DNA of 64,000 nucleotides, taken from assembly GCA_020435965.1 (NCBI GenBank), contig JAGQYS010000037.1, positions 1 to 64,000 on the forward strand. The letters run 5' to 3'. Positions 1 through 8,690 of the stretch are shown in pieces. The position numbers and the translations under genes were made by a program. Numbering within the stretch: the first letter of the stretch is position 1; every line of letters begins with the position of its first letter. Source of the DNA: Flavobacteriaceae bacterium. Lineage in GTDB: Bacteria > Bacteroidota > Bacteroidia > Flavobacteriales > Flavobacteriaceae. Below the pieces are notes generated by a model. The model did no database searches. It saw only the letters and a list, made by a program, of their open reading frames with translations, and was not told the DNA's origin.

Positions 1-267
1 ATGGCAAATGTTAGAAATTTAAAAAAGGATATTAATTATGTACTTGGCGATATTATTGAAGCAGTTTATGTTTGGGAATACACCAATACTGATAAGGACA
101 CTAAAAAGAGCGAAGCAATCATAGATGAAGCAATTGAAACTTTTGACGAGTTGATTGCTAAAGTGAACGATAAAAGTGTTGAAAACAAAAAAGCGCACTT
201 TAAAAGCATAAACCAAGAACTTGAAAAAAAAGGTAGATCTCTTATAGAAAAAATAAATAAACTATAA
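1..267 (+). CDS. Small conserved helical protein of unknown function
   Basis: An 88-residue protein whose ATG is the first base of the window, so an upstream extension cannot be excluded. It is soluble, rich in Lys, Glu and Asp, and looks entirely alpha-helical, with no signal peptide or membrane segment. It ends just before a strong hairpin shared with the convergent lipoprotein gene. No catalytic motif is visible and no function is assigned. Confidence 0.7.
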   Translation: MANVRNLKKDINYVLGDIIEAVYVWEYTNTDKDTKKSEAIIDEAIETFDELIAKVNDKSVENKKAHFKSINQELEKKGRSLIEKINKL

Positions 268-270
268 AAA

Positions 271-295
271 AAGGCGCTTTAAGCGCCTTTTTTTA
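271..295. terminator. Bidirectional intrinsic terminator
   Basis: A perfect GC-containing inverted repeat (AAGGCGCTT / AAGCGCCTT) is flanked by an A-run on the left and a T-run on the right. It lies between two convergent genes and can serve both. Confidence 0.85.
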
Positions 296-997
296 TTTAT
301 TATCTTCTTCTTTACGTTTTTTAATAAACTTATCCAGTTCTAAACCATATTTGGAATTTGCAATCTCTTTAGGTAAGGCATTGTAAATAGTATCTAAATA
401 CTTCACATTGGCATTGTAAATTTCGGCAAGAGCAATATAAGGTGCTATTTCAGAGTTTTTGTTATTCATAGCAAAATTAATGGCATACAAATACTTTCTT
501 TTTAATAAGTTATCTGAATCCTGATTGGCTTTCTCAATTTGCGCGGAGTCGCCACTTTTTTGGGCATCAAATTTTGCTTTAATTAAATCTAAATTCAAAT
601 CGTTAAGTTTGGATTTGTTGTAATTATATTCCTCTAACTTTTCTTGTAAAGGAGAACCACTTATTTTGGCATCAAACTCAAAACGCTTTAGCGTTGTATT
701 AATTTCTATAGTTCCTGGAACAGCAAAAAATGCAATCCTTGGTATGTCGTCACCAGCATTTTTATCTAGAGTTAGATAAAGCATTTCAGGTGCTTCCAAA
801 TCACTTGTAAGTGTATAAGTTTCTTCACCATTATAAATCACAGAATCTTTTACAACCAAAAGGGTATCTTGAAGTTGTTGTAAATATAAAGTTCCTTTTT
901 TTAGTCCTTTAATAGTTCCAGTAACCGTTAAATTTGGCTCTGGTTTACTACACGAAGCGATTAGTATTAAAATAAAAAGTAATGCTGCTTTTTTCAT
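293..997 (-). CDS. DUF4369-type lipoprotein
   Basis: A 234-residue protein with a lipoprotein signal peptide; the lipobox ends at Cys16 (LIASC). The next 90 or so residues have the DUF4369 beta-sandwich pattern (VTGTIKGLKKGTLYLQ, then a DSV segment and a 'PGTIEI' strand), followed by a charged helical region. DUF4369 often precedes a thioredoxin domain in Bacteroidota, but no CxxC or thioredoxin fold is present here. It is probably anchored in the envelope; its role is unknown. It ends in the shared terminator at about 271-295. Confidence 0.75.
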   Translation of the reverse strand: MKKAALLFILILIASCSKPEPNLTVTGTIKGLKKGTLYLQQLQDTLLVVKDSVIYNGEETYTLTSDLEAPEMLYLTLDKNAGDDIPRIAFFAVPGTIEINTTLKRFEFDAKISGSPLQEKLEEYNYNKSKLNDLNLDLIKAKFDAQKSGDSAQIEKANQDSDNLLKRKYLYAINFAMNNKNSEIAPYIALAEIYNANVKYLDTIYNALPKEIANSKYGLELDKFIKKRKEEDNK

Positions 998-1042
998 GAG
1001 TTGAATTTAGAGCGCAAATATCTCATATTTATTTTTTAAATA

Positions 1043-2308
1043 CTAACCTCCAGAAGCAATTTTCATGAGTTCTGCACACAAAATAGCACCATAAGTTCCT
1101 ACAACATAACCAAACACAGCTAATAGAGCACCAACAGTAGCTAGTGAAGGATGAAAAGCAGCTGCAACAACAGGTGCAGAGGCAGCTCCACCAACATTGG
1201 CTTGACTACCAACTGCTAAAAAGAAATAAGGTGCTTTAATAAGCTTGGCAACTAAAATTAGTAGTCCAGCGTGAATAGCCATCCAAACCAAACCAATCAG
1301 TATTAACCCTGGGTTTTCAAATATTTTGCCTAAATCCATTTTCATACCTATGGTTGCCACAAGGATGTAGATAAAAACACTTCCTATTTTACTGGCTCCA
1401 GCACCTTCGTAGTTTTTTGCTTTTGTAAAGGATAATAAGATACCAATTAATGTTGCAATAGTAATGAGCCAGAAGAAACCGCTTCCAAAAGATGATAAGG
1501 CACTTTTTGGGTCACTTACAACTTCAAAATTTTCGTTTAAAAATGTTGATATTTTTTCTGAGCCAAAATGTGCAATTCCAACTGCTACAAAGGCAAAAGT
1601 AAGTATCATCATTAAATCTGTCAATGATGGATTTCGAGTTATTTTTTCAGTGAAATTTTGTACTTTATTTTGAAGCTCATCAATAGCTGTATTATCTGCT
1701 TTTAACCATTTATCTATTCTTCTTCGTTTGCCAATTCCTAATAATAGAACTGCCATCCATATATTGGCAACTACAATATCAACCAAAACCATACCTCCAT
1801 AAAGCGATTGGTCATACTCATAAATTTCCAACATGGCTGCTTGATTGGCTCCACCACCAATCCAGCTTCCAGCTAATGTTGCAAGCCCTCTCCAAACAGC
1901 TTCAAAACCAGCTCCTCCTACGGTTTCAGGTGAAAATGTTGAAATTAGCAATATAGCTAATGGACCACCAATAACGATTCCTATGGTTCCAGTGAAAAAC
2001 ATAATCAATGCTTTCCAACCTAAATTGAAAACAGCTTTTAAATCTATGCTAAGGGTTAATAAGACCAATGAAGCTGGTAATAGGTAGCGACTTGCTACAA
2101 AATAAGTTTGAGATACATCTGCAGAAATTAATCCTAAAGAATTGAATATTGCAGGAATCATGTAACACATCAGTAGCCCAGGAATATATTTGTAAAATTT
2201 AGACCAAAACCCTGAGGTTTTTGATTCAGTATAAAACACAAACCCTAAGGCAAGCATGAGTAGTCCAAAAACAATAGCGTCATTGGTAAAAAAAGGTATA
2301 TTTTCCAT
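1043..2308 (-). CDS. DUF819 family (YjcL-like) integral membrane protein
   Basis: A 421-residue polytopic protein with about ten hydrophobic segments and glycine-rich helices, including the motifs GSWIGGGANQAAM and GSQANVGGAASAPVVA that recur as internal pseudo-symmetric repeats in the DUF819 family. These motifs fit a secondary transporter or permease of unknown substrate. It begins 6 bp downstream of the DUF5916 gene, so the two are probably co-transcribed. Length is normal for the family. Confidence 0.8.
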   Translation of the reverse strand: MENIPFFTNDAIVFGLLMLALGFVFYTESKTSGFWSKFYKYIPGLLMCYMIPAIFNSLGLISADVSQTYFVASRYLLPASLVLLTLSIDLKAVFNLGWKALIMFFTGTIGIVIGGPLAILLISTFSPETVGGAGFEAVWRGLATLAGSWIGGGANQAAMLEIYEYDQSLYGGMVLVDIVVANIWMAVLLLGIGKRRRIDKWLKADNTAIDELQNKVQNFTEKITRNPSLTDLMMILTFAFVAVGIAHFGSEKISTFLNENFEVVSDPKSALSSFGSGFFWLITIATLIGILLSFTKAKNYEGAGASKIGSVFIYILVATIGMKMDLGKIFENPGLILIGLVWMAIHAGLLILVAKLIKAPYFFLAVGSQANVGGAASAPVVAAAFHPSLATVGALLAVFGYVVGTYGAILCAELMKIASGG

Positions 2309-2314
2309 AAGTGT

Positions 2315-4504
2315 TTAAATATTTAGCCAATAAGTTAGTTTAACATTAAATGAACGTACTCTTGGAGCAAATACGTTGTCTGTAAAATAATTATCGTTGT
2401 AAACTACAAATAAATCTGATAATGGAGCAAACCTCCATTGCATTCTTGTATTTACACTAAAATTTTCACTTTGGGTACTGTATTGAATAAAGGTGGCCCA
2501 GAACAAGTTTTTATTAAAAGTAACATCTAACTTTGGACCAATTAACCATATTTTGGCATCAGGATAGGGATCAGGTAGTCTTATGTCATCATAGTTAATT
2601 TGAACACTTCCTGAAAAATATGGCTGTAATCTCCAAGTTAGTTGAGTTTGTAAGGAATATTTTTCACCATTATAAAATTTACCTACACTTGGGCCTATAT
2701 TAAAGGAAAATTGTTTTCTCTGATCGGAATTGTAACTAGCTTCATAACTAGTGTAATAATAATCACCTTCAGGTAATGGAGTTGCTCCATCTTTATGAGT
2801 TGGATCAAACGTGTCATACAAATGTGTATAACGGTTAAACATTTCAAGTTGAAACCTAGATGTATTTTGAAATTCAGCAGACCAGCTCGATACTATGGTG
2901 TAATCTGAATTTTCCCAATTTTGCTCAGGTCTCCATAGATAAAAAGGAGAAAATGAGAAACTATGTTTTTGCACTTGACCTCGTTTTGGCCAAAATACGC
3001 GCTCAATTTTTGGACTTATTTTAAAAACATCAGTTCGTCTTAAAAACCCTAAATCAGTCCTGTAATTATCGCCAACAAATACAACACCTGCTCTAAGATT
3101 CCAATTTCGACTGTTATATTGTGTAGTGGCTCCAGCAGACATGTCTTTATTGTTTACATCAGGAGAAAAAGATTTATGAAGGAAATATTTTCCAACCCAA
3201 GTATTGTCAGCTGATGCTAAATTGTAATCGATCCCTAAAATACGATTGTAGCGATCTTCATTTGTTAAAAAGTCATAGTCCTTTGTTGCTTGTCTATTAA
3301 TAAACATAACACTCAAATTAGAACGGCTGAACATTTTTTGTTGAATCGTAAAAACAGAGTTGTTTCTTGTTGGAATTTCGTTTGCAATATCTTCAGTAGT
3401 TTGCATGCTTAAAATTCCAATTCGTGTATTGTTGTTTATTTTTCCACTAAGTCTTACACCAGCAATAATATCGTTTTGTATGTTGTTACCATCAATATCT
3501 TTGGCTATCCCAATTCGTCTAGAAAAAAACGGGTTTGAATCACGATCATCGCCAAAGTTTGAAAAAAGATCACTGTTTTCAATAAAAAATTGACGGCGTT
3601 CTGGCAGAGAAATCTCAAAACGTGTAAGGTTTGTTACCTGTTGGTCTACTTCTACTTGTGAGAAATCTGGATTTATAGTAAGATCTAAATTCAAACTGTT
3701 TCCAAGGGTCATTTTTGCATCGCCACCAAATTTAAAATCTGATGTTGATTTATTAGATTCATAATCTTTACCAATCAAAGTATTAACGTATGGAATTAAT
3801 GATATTGGTGTTTTTGAGTTTCCTAAGGGTTTTTCAAAAATCATATCTCCCATGTATGCAAGACTGAAAATGGGTTGATTTTGTGGAATATTTATCCAAG
3901 TGTTTCTTTCGTTATCTTTAGTATCAAAATGATAACTGTTAAATCGCCATTTTGTTTCTCCTTCTCGGTATTTAAATGCAGACAACGGAATCATCCATTC
4001 TACTATATAATAAGTGTCATGAATGACGGTTTCTCCAATCCATTTTGTATCCCAAGATGTATCAAAGCCACTAACTTCGGCACCACCACCTGAAATAAGA
4101 GCTTCCCTTAATACTCCTAATGGATTTGTGCCAAAGAAAAATGCATTTGTGCCATCGTTAAAGGTGTCAAAAAGCACACTGATATTGTCATTTCCAGATG
4201 CTCTAAAATCACGCCTTAATGACGGAATAATAAAATCGCTATTTGAAGAATTCACTTTCATGCCTACATACAGGTTTCTGTCGTCAAACAGCATTTTTAT
4301 CTCAGCCTGTTGTTTTGCTTGAAGTGAATCTGTTGGAAAATGTTGCCAAAAATCTGTTGCTGCTTCAGCCTCAGCCCAAGGTGCTTCGTCTAAAATAGCA
4401 TCTATTTTTATTGGTTGATTTATATATTTAACATGAATAGTTTTAGTTTGGGAAAAGCCAATAAAAAAGGCAACTAAGGCGAAGGTTAAAATTAAATTTT
4501 TCAA
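2315..4504 (-). CDS. DUF5916 outer-membrane protein with CBM9-like N-terminus
   Basis: A 729-residue protein with a signal peptide (cleavage likely near residue 19). Residues about 25-200 match the carbohydrate-binding family 9-like fold seen at the start of DUF5916 proteins (KIDAILDEAPWAEAE, then DDRNLYVGMKV). The remainder has the alternating aromatic strands of an outer-membrane barrel, beginning with the typical NPDFSQVEVDQQVTNLTR segment and ending in an aromatic C-terminus (LTYWLNI). The ligand is unknown. It is followed closely by the DUF819 permease gene, suggesting a joint role in uptake. Confidence 0.85.
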   Translation of the reverse strand: MKNLILTFALVAFFIGFSQTKTIHVKYINQPIKIDAILDEAPWAEAEAATDFWQHFPTDSLQAKQQAEIKMLFDDRNLYVGMKVNSSNSDFIIPSLRRDFRASGNDNISVLFDTFNDGTNAFFFGTNPLGVLREALISGGGAEVSGFDTSWDTKWIGETVIHDTYYIVEWMIPLSAFKYREGETKWRFNSYHFDTKDNERNTWINIPQNQPIFSLAYMGDMIFEKPLGNSKTPISLIPYVNTLIGKDYESNKSTSDFKFGGDAKMTLGNSLNLDLTINPDFSQVEVDQQVTNLTRFEISLPERRQFFIENSDLFSNFGDDRDSNPFFSRRIGIAKDIDGNNIQNDIIAGVRLSGKINNNTRIGILSMQTTEDIANEIPTRNNSVFTIQQKMFSRSNLSVMFINRQATKDYDFLTNEDRYNRILGIDYNLASADNTWVGKYFLHKSFSPDVNNKDMSAGATTQYNSRNWNLRAGVVFVGDNYRTDLGFLRRTDVFKISPKIERVFWPKRGQVQKHSFSFSPFYLWRPEQNWENSDYTIVSSWSAEFQNTSRFQLEMFNRYTHLYDTFDPTHKDGATPLPEGDYYYTSYEASYNSDQRKQFSFNIGPSVGKFYNGEKYSLQTQLTWRLQPYFSGSVQINYDDIRLPDPYPDAKIWLIGPKLDVTFNKNLFWATFIQYSTQSENFSVNTRMQWRFAPLSDLFVVYNDNYFTDNVFAPRVRSFNVKLTYWLNI

Positions 4505-4581
4505 TGTGTGGTTGGTTAATCATCATAAATGTAAAAGAATAATTTCTTTTTATCTTATTATATTAAAATTTTAAGATTGTT

Positions 4582-4740
4582 TTAAGATTTTTTTGGGTCG
4601 CGTTTTGCTTTTTTTAAACTTTCCATCAGCATCCACTCTATTTGTCCATTGGTGCTTCTAAACTCATCGGAAGCCCATTTTTCAATAGCTTTTAGCATAT
4701 CTTCATTAACTCGCAACGCGAAAGCTTTCTTCTTCGCCAT
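4582..4740 (-). CDS. Arc-family ribbon-helix-helix DNA-binding protein
   Basis: A 52-residue ORF read directly from the minus strand. It begins MAKKKAFALRVNEDMLKAI and continues with a segment ending in GQIEWMLMESLKKAK. The short basic strand (KKKAFALRV) followed by two helices is the ribbon-helix-helix pattern of Arc/MetJ repressors; such proteins act as dimers or tetramers. It lies 7 bp downstream of the DUF1648 gene and is the last member of the SPFH operon. It is probably a small transcriptional regulator, perhaps of this operon; the target is inferred only from position. Confidence 0.8.
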   Translation of the reverse strand: MAKKKAFALRVNEDMLKAIEKWASDEFRSTNGQIEWMLMESLKKAKRDPKKS

Positions 4741-4747
4741 TTTATTT

Positions 4748-5251
4748 TTATTTATTCAATTTTTTCATATAAACTAATAGAATAATTGGTAGGACGATAC
4801 TAAAACCAATAACAAGGGGTACAAACCAGCTCCCAAGTTCAAAACGTTTCCCAAAAGCTGATTCTATAATTGCATAGCTTACATAAGTTAATAATAACAC
4901 ACATAAAAAGTTTACTATTCTTAATACTCTTGTACTGAATCTATAGTTTTTTAAAGCATTTTCCTCAGTAATATTTATCATGTAGTTATGTATATGTGGA
5001 TATTTATTTAATATGAACAAGCCAATGTACATAGCTGTTGCTATTATTGGTATCATCCAAATGGTTTGTTTGCTGCCATAATCATCAGGAACTCCAGCGG
5101 CATTGAAATGTGTTGCTATTGTATCTGGAAGTTCTGTATAATTAAAAATACAATAACACCACATTAATATAAGTAATGATATTGATGCAATTTCTATTAT
5201 AATATCAACTGCTTCAAAGGGCACTTTTATTCGTGGTCTTTCATTTTTCAT
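4748..5251 (-). CDS. DUF1648 domain membrane protein
   Basis: A 167-residue protein with four predicted membrane spans. The first loop carries the DUF1648 signature (LPDTIATHFNAAGVPDDYGSK), in which His and Gly-Pro-Asp/Gly positions are conserved. The start codon overlaps the stop of the preceding small membrane protein (ATGA), which suggests translational coupling. DUF1648 proteins include SdpI-like immunity and sensor proteins, but most flavobacterial members are uncharacterised. Confidence 0.82.
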   Translation of the reverse strand: MKNERPRIKVPFEAVDIIIEIASISLLILMWCYCIFNYTELPDTIATHFNAAGVPDDYGSKQTIWMIPIIATAMYIGLFILNKYPHIHNYMINITEENALKNYRFSTRVLRIVNFLCVLLLTYVSYAIIESAFGKRFELGSWFVPLVIGFSIVLPIILLVYMKKLNK

Positions 5252-5403
5252 TTTCTGAGCTTTTTGTTTAAGAATATGCAGGCAACAATTTCAATAATAA
5301 CAGCTAACACTAAACCATATATAATTTCTTTTTTAATATAGCCATTATTAGTTTTAAGGATATCACTAAAACACTTCACCATATATGTGCTTAATTTAAC
5401 CAT
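5248..5403 (-). CDS. Small single-span membrane protein in the SPFH operon
   Basis: A 51-residue ORF between the SPFH and DUF1648 genes. It begins MVKLSTYMVKCF and has one hydrophobic helix (IIYGLVLAVIIEIVACIF) followed by a basic tail (NKKLRK). It starts 9 nt after the SPFH stop and its TGA overlaps the next ATG by 4 nt, a spacing that strongly supports translation. Function unknown; position suggests an accessory subunit of the SPFH membrane complex. Confidence 0.68.
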   Translation of the reverse strand: MVKLSTYMVKCFSDILKTNNGYIKKEIIYGLVLAVIIEIVACIFLNKKLRK

Positions 5404-5412
5404 TAGTTTTTT

Positions 5413-6273
5413 CTAATGGCTTAACGTTCCTGCATTTACAATTGGTGATGCATCCTTGTCACCACAAAGAATCACCATTAAGTTGCTTACCATGGCTGCT
5501 TTACGTTCATCATCTAAATCAACAATTTGTTTTTTGCCTAACTCCTCTAAGGCCATTTCTACCATACTTACAGCACCTTCAACAATTTTGTGTCTTGCTG
5601 CAACAATGGCTGTGGCTTGCTGCCGTTTTAGCATGGCATTGGCAATTTCTTGAGCGTAGGCCAAATAGCCAATGCGTGCTTCAAGCACTTCGATACCAGC
5701 AATGGATAAGCGCTCATCAATTTCTTTTTCTAGAGCTTCACTAACTTCGTTAACACTTGATCGTAAGGTGATATCTTCTTGATGACCTTCATCGGCAAAA
5801 TTGTCATAAGGATACATACTAGCTAGTTTTCTAACAGCAGCATCAGTTTGTACACGAACAAAATTCTCAAAATTATCTACGTCAAAAGCTGCTTTATATG
5901 TGTTTTGTACACGCCAAACCAAAATAGTGCTAATCATTACTGGATTACCAAGTTTGTCATTTACTTTTAAACGTTCACTATCAAAGTTGCTTGCTCTTAA
6001 GGAAATTTTCTTTTTAGTATAAAAAGGATTTACCCAATAGAAGCCGTTTTTCTTGACAGTGCCAACATATTTCCCAAAAAGCAATAGTACTCTTGAATTG
6101 TTAGGTTGTACCATAATAAAACCTGGTGCAATAAAAATAGCTGTTACTACTGAAAACACGAACCAAGGATTTTGAAAAACAATTATTGATACGATGCCTC
6201 CAATAAATAATAGTAAAAATAGAAACAACATGATGTAACCGTTTGCTGGGACAATAATTTTCTCTTCTTTCAT
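5413..6273 (-). CDS. SPFH/band-7 domain protein (slipin-like)
   Basis: A 286-residue protein with two N-terminal hydrophobic segments (about residues 10-55). An SPFH domain follows (VQPNNSRVLLLFGKYVGTVKKNG, then ISLRASNFDSERLKVNDKLGNPV), then a helical region with the ARIGYLAYAQEIANAMLKRQQA motif characteristic of stomatin/flotillin relatives. SPFH proteins form membrane-bound oligomers that organise microdomains or control proteases. It heads a four-gene operon with two small proteins and DUF1648. Confidence 0.9.
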   Translation of the reverse strand: MKEEKIIVPANGYIMLFLFLLLFIGGIVSIIVFQNPWFVFSVVTAIFIAPGFIMVQPNNSRVLLLFGKYVGTVKKNGFYWVNPFYTKKKISLRASNFDSERLKVNDKLGNPVMISTILVWRVQNTYKAAFDVDNFENFVRVQTDAAVRKLASMYPYDNFADEGHQEDITLRSSVNEVSEALEKEIDERLSIAGIEVLEARIGYLAYAQEIANAMLKRQQATAIVAARHKIVEGAVSMVEMALEELGKKQIVDLDDERKAAMVSNLMVILCGDKDASPIVNAGTLSH

Positions 6274-6458
6274 GATATTAGATTTAATGATATTAAAATG
6301 ATATCATAAAGATATAAAAATAATTTTAAATTTAATATTTTATTTTAAAATTAATTTTTGGCACGATGATTGACTATATAATTGTGTTGCTACATAAGAG
6401 TTTTTAAAAGTGTGGTTACTTTTTATAAAACGTAGTAACAATTTTGGTTGGTTAGTAG

Positions 6459-6487
6459 TAAAAAAGCACCTATTTAGGTGCTTTTTT
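6459..6487. terminator. Bidirectional intrinsic terminator
   Basis: The inverted repeat AAAAAGCACCTA / TAGGTGCTTTTTT with T-runs on both strands lies immediately downstream of the outer-membrane protein gene on the minus strand. The preceding stretch 6274-6458 has no gene; it holds the SPFH promoter region and is very AT-rich. Confidence 0.85.
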
Positions 6488-6513
6488 ACATTTTTAGTAT
6501 ATGGTATATTTAC

Positions 6514-7239
6514 TTAATAGGGACAATAACAATTATTGCTCTTGAAGATTCCTGTGAAGAATCCACCTATATCGTCTTTATCTGTTTTTAAAATATCAAT
6601 GAATATACTTAAGCTTAAAATATTTGGTTTGTAAGATCGTATATCGACTAGATTTACGCCATACTGACTTTTAACTATATCCAATAATTCTTCTTCTGTT
6701 TCTTTTGAGTTCATTTCATAGCGCAAATCAATTCCAAAGCGGCTAACTCTTACCATAACTCCAAAATTAAGGTGCATTGCTGTATTCTCAAGATCAGGTC
6801 CTCCATCACTATATGATGTTACTTGAACACCATCAAGAGTAGCATCTTTAAAAAAGTTAAAGCCTGGGCCAATATATATGGTAATTGGATCAAAAACTTC
6901 ATATCCTAAAAGTATTGGAACATCTATTCTTGACCTTTTCCAAAAAGCATCATTGTCTGGAAAGTCGTATTTGTTTTTTGAAGATGAAAAGTTTATCTCT
7001 GGACGAATTAATAATTTGCCGAATTCAATATTTAAGAATGCACCAAATTGTGTGCCCAATTCTTTTTTAGGAGAAAACAATTCATTTGGTTTTCCGACTT
7101 CAATGGAGCCACCACGAGAATTGATATCACCAATGGTGTAGTGATTAAAGCCACCACGAGCTCCTAAAGTAAATTCTTGTGAAATACTAAACCAAGAGGT
7201 CAGTAAACACATAGCCATAAGTAGGTATTGTTTATTCAT
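6514..7239 (-). CDS. PorT-like outer-membrane beta-barrel protein
   Basis: A 241-residue protein with a signal peptide (likely cleaved after the FSISQ segment, about residue 20). Amphipathic strands follow, beginning EFTLGARGGFNHYTIGD, which matches the outer-membrane-protein/PorT-like barrel found widely in Bacteroidota. Repeated pairs such as GAFLNIEFGKLLIRPEINFS and MHLNFGVMVRVSRFGIDLRYEM are adjacent barrel strands. An unusual Cys pair (NNCYCPY) ends the protein. It is monocistronic and followed by its own terminator. Confidence 0.8.
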   Translation of the reverse strand: MNKQYLLMAMCLLTSWFSISQEFTLGARGGFNHYTIGDINSRGGSIEVGKPNELFSPKKELGTQFGAFLNIEFGKLLIRPEINFSSSKNKYDFPDNDAFWKRSRIDVPILLGYEVFDPITIYIGPGFNFFKDATLDGVQVTSYSDGGPDLENTAMHLNFGVMVRVSRFGIDLRYEMNSKETEEELLDIVKSQYGVNLVDIRSYKPNILSLSIFIDILKTDKDDIGGFFTGIFKSNNCYCPY

Positions 7240-7367
7240 TTGCTACATAATTTGGGGTTTATGTACGGCTAACTTGTGGTTAGCGATGTCAAATGTATAT
7301 AAAAAGTTCGATAAAACGCAATATTTTATCGATTAAATGTAAAATATATCTTTTAAATGTAAAATTG

Positions 7368-8300
7368 CTATTTATTGTTGTTCGTGAAAACAACTATTGA
7401 TTGAATCAATTCCCCTGAAATTTTGCGTTGAGATTCATTGTAAGATTTTGAGTTTTCTAGAGTATCTCCTTCAATTGGCACCAAAATGTGGTTCATTTTT
7501 TCAATAATCTTTAAAGTTGAATTTGTATTGGCTGAGTGCAAAAGATTAGCTTCATCTTCTGAAACTTGTAAATCTTTAGTTCCATTAATAATAAGAACAG
7601 GAATTTCTAAACCGCGAATTTCTTCTTGCGGATTATAAGCCATCCAACTCATCATAAAAGGTTGTACTTCAAGATTAAAAATTGATATTAAAGCTTGAGG
7701 AAAATCTGTAGTTGTTTTTCCTTCCTTCATTATAGAAAACACACGTTTTGTGTCTTCTGCGAACATTGGAGCAGTAGCAGTTACTTGATCTATAATAACT
7801 TCATCAATTGGTTTTCCAGCTCCAGCCAATGATATAAAACCATCGGCACCTTCTTTTGCAGCGACTATTCCAACTAAACTTCCTTGGCTATGTCCAATGA
7901 TGTAAACTTTGTTAAAAGCATCGTTATTTTTAAAATAGTTGAGAACAGAAATGGCATCAGTAATAAAATCATCAAACCTAATGTTCATATCAACATTGTT
8001 TTTTCTTATTTGCTTCACAATGCGTTTGTCGTATCTAAAAGTTGCAAGCCCTTCTTTGCTTAATTCTTCAGCTAATTTTTTTAAAGAATTATTCTTTAAC
8101 ATATTTTGATTTCCATTTCTATCAGTTGGTCCAGAACCTGCTATAATGATGGCAAGATTTGGTTTTTCAACATCATTAGGAATTAATAATGTACCATCAA
8201 TAAATTCATTAATGGTAATATCTTTTGGAGTAAAGGTTAACTCTTGAGAGAATACGCAAAAAGACATTAAATAGAGAACGAAAAACAGTTTGAATTTCAT
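7368..8300 (-). CDS. Secreted alpha/beta hydrolase
   Basis: I choose the ATG at 8300 (MKFKLFFVLYLMSFCVFSQ), which gives a clean signal peptide and a 310-residue protein. An upstream in-frame ATG at 8351 would add 17 unlikely residues. The hydrolase motifs are an AGSGPTDRNGN oxyanion segment, the nucleophile elbow GHSQGS and a late NGTKDLQV Asp loop, with His in the MNHIL segment. This is the family of serine aminopeptidase-like or acyl hydrolases. The substrate is unknown; export to the periplasm is likely. Confidence 0.82.
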   Translation of the reverse strand: MKFKLFFVLYLMSFCVFSQELTFTPKDITINEFIDGTLLIPNDVEKPNLAIIIAGSGPTDRNGNQNMLKNNSLKKLAEELSKEGLATFRYDKRIVKQIRKNNVDMNIRFDDFITDAISVLNYFKNNDAFNKVYIIGHSQGSLVGIVAAKEGADGFISLAGAGKPIDEVIIDQVTATAPMFAEDTKRVFSIMKEGKTTTDFPQALISIFNLEVQPFMMSWMAYNPQEEIRGLEIPVLIINGTKDLQVSEDEANLLHSANTNSTLKIIEKMNHILVPIEGDTLENSKSYNESQRKISGELIQSIVVFTNNNK

Positions 8301-8656
8301 AAAAAATAAGTTTTTTTCGAAAGTAATGGTTTCCATTAAATTAACTATCAAATTTTAGTCATTTCATAACGAAAAACATATATCGCTTATTTCGGTTTGA
8401 GAAAATAATTGACTGAATTAGTTAAATGTAATTATGCATTTCATCGATAATTTCAATTATTTAAACGATAAATGTTAAAATTATATGCATTTCATCGATT
8501 TTATAATGTTTTTTAACGATGATTTGAAATTATCTTTTACTTTTGAAGTGTACTAAAATTTAGTTTTTAGTTCAATGGATTAATTAATTAATATTTGCAT
8601 TATGTTTTGGAATTAGAGACCCTAAATCTACTGCATAATAAAAAAGCAAATTAAGG
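8301..8656. other. AT-rich intergenic region with a duplicated 16-bp motif
   Basis: No convincing ORF. A 16-bp sequence TATGCATTTCATCGAT occurs twice in direct orientation (8433-8448 and 8484-8499), 51 bp apart, upstream of the minus-strand hydrolase. A plus-strand Bacteroidota -7 element (TACTTTTG, 8538-8545) is also present, lacking a good -33 partner. It could drive a short RNA ending at the terminator at 8657. Confidence 0.45.
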
Positions 8657-8690
8657 AAAGCCGAGTTTGAGGGAACTCGGCTTTTTATTT
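8657..8690. terminator. Intrinsic terminator
   Basis: The stem AAAGCCGAGTT / AACTCGGCTTT has a 6-nt loop followed on the plus strand by TTATTTTATT. It overlaps the end of the minus-strand dioxygenase gene, which it probably terminates, and would equally stop any plus-strand transcript from the intergenic region on its left. Confidence 0.8.

Noticed and set aside
6357..6376. A sigma-54-like sequence TTGGCACG-N4-TTGA on the plus strand.
   Set aside because: The -12 element has GA instead of GC and there is no plus-strand gene before the terminator at 6459.
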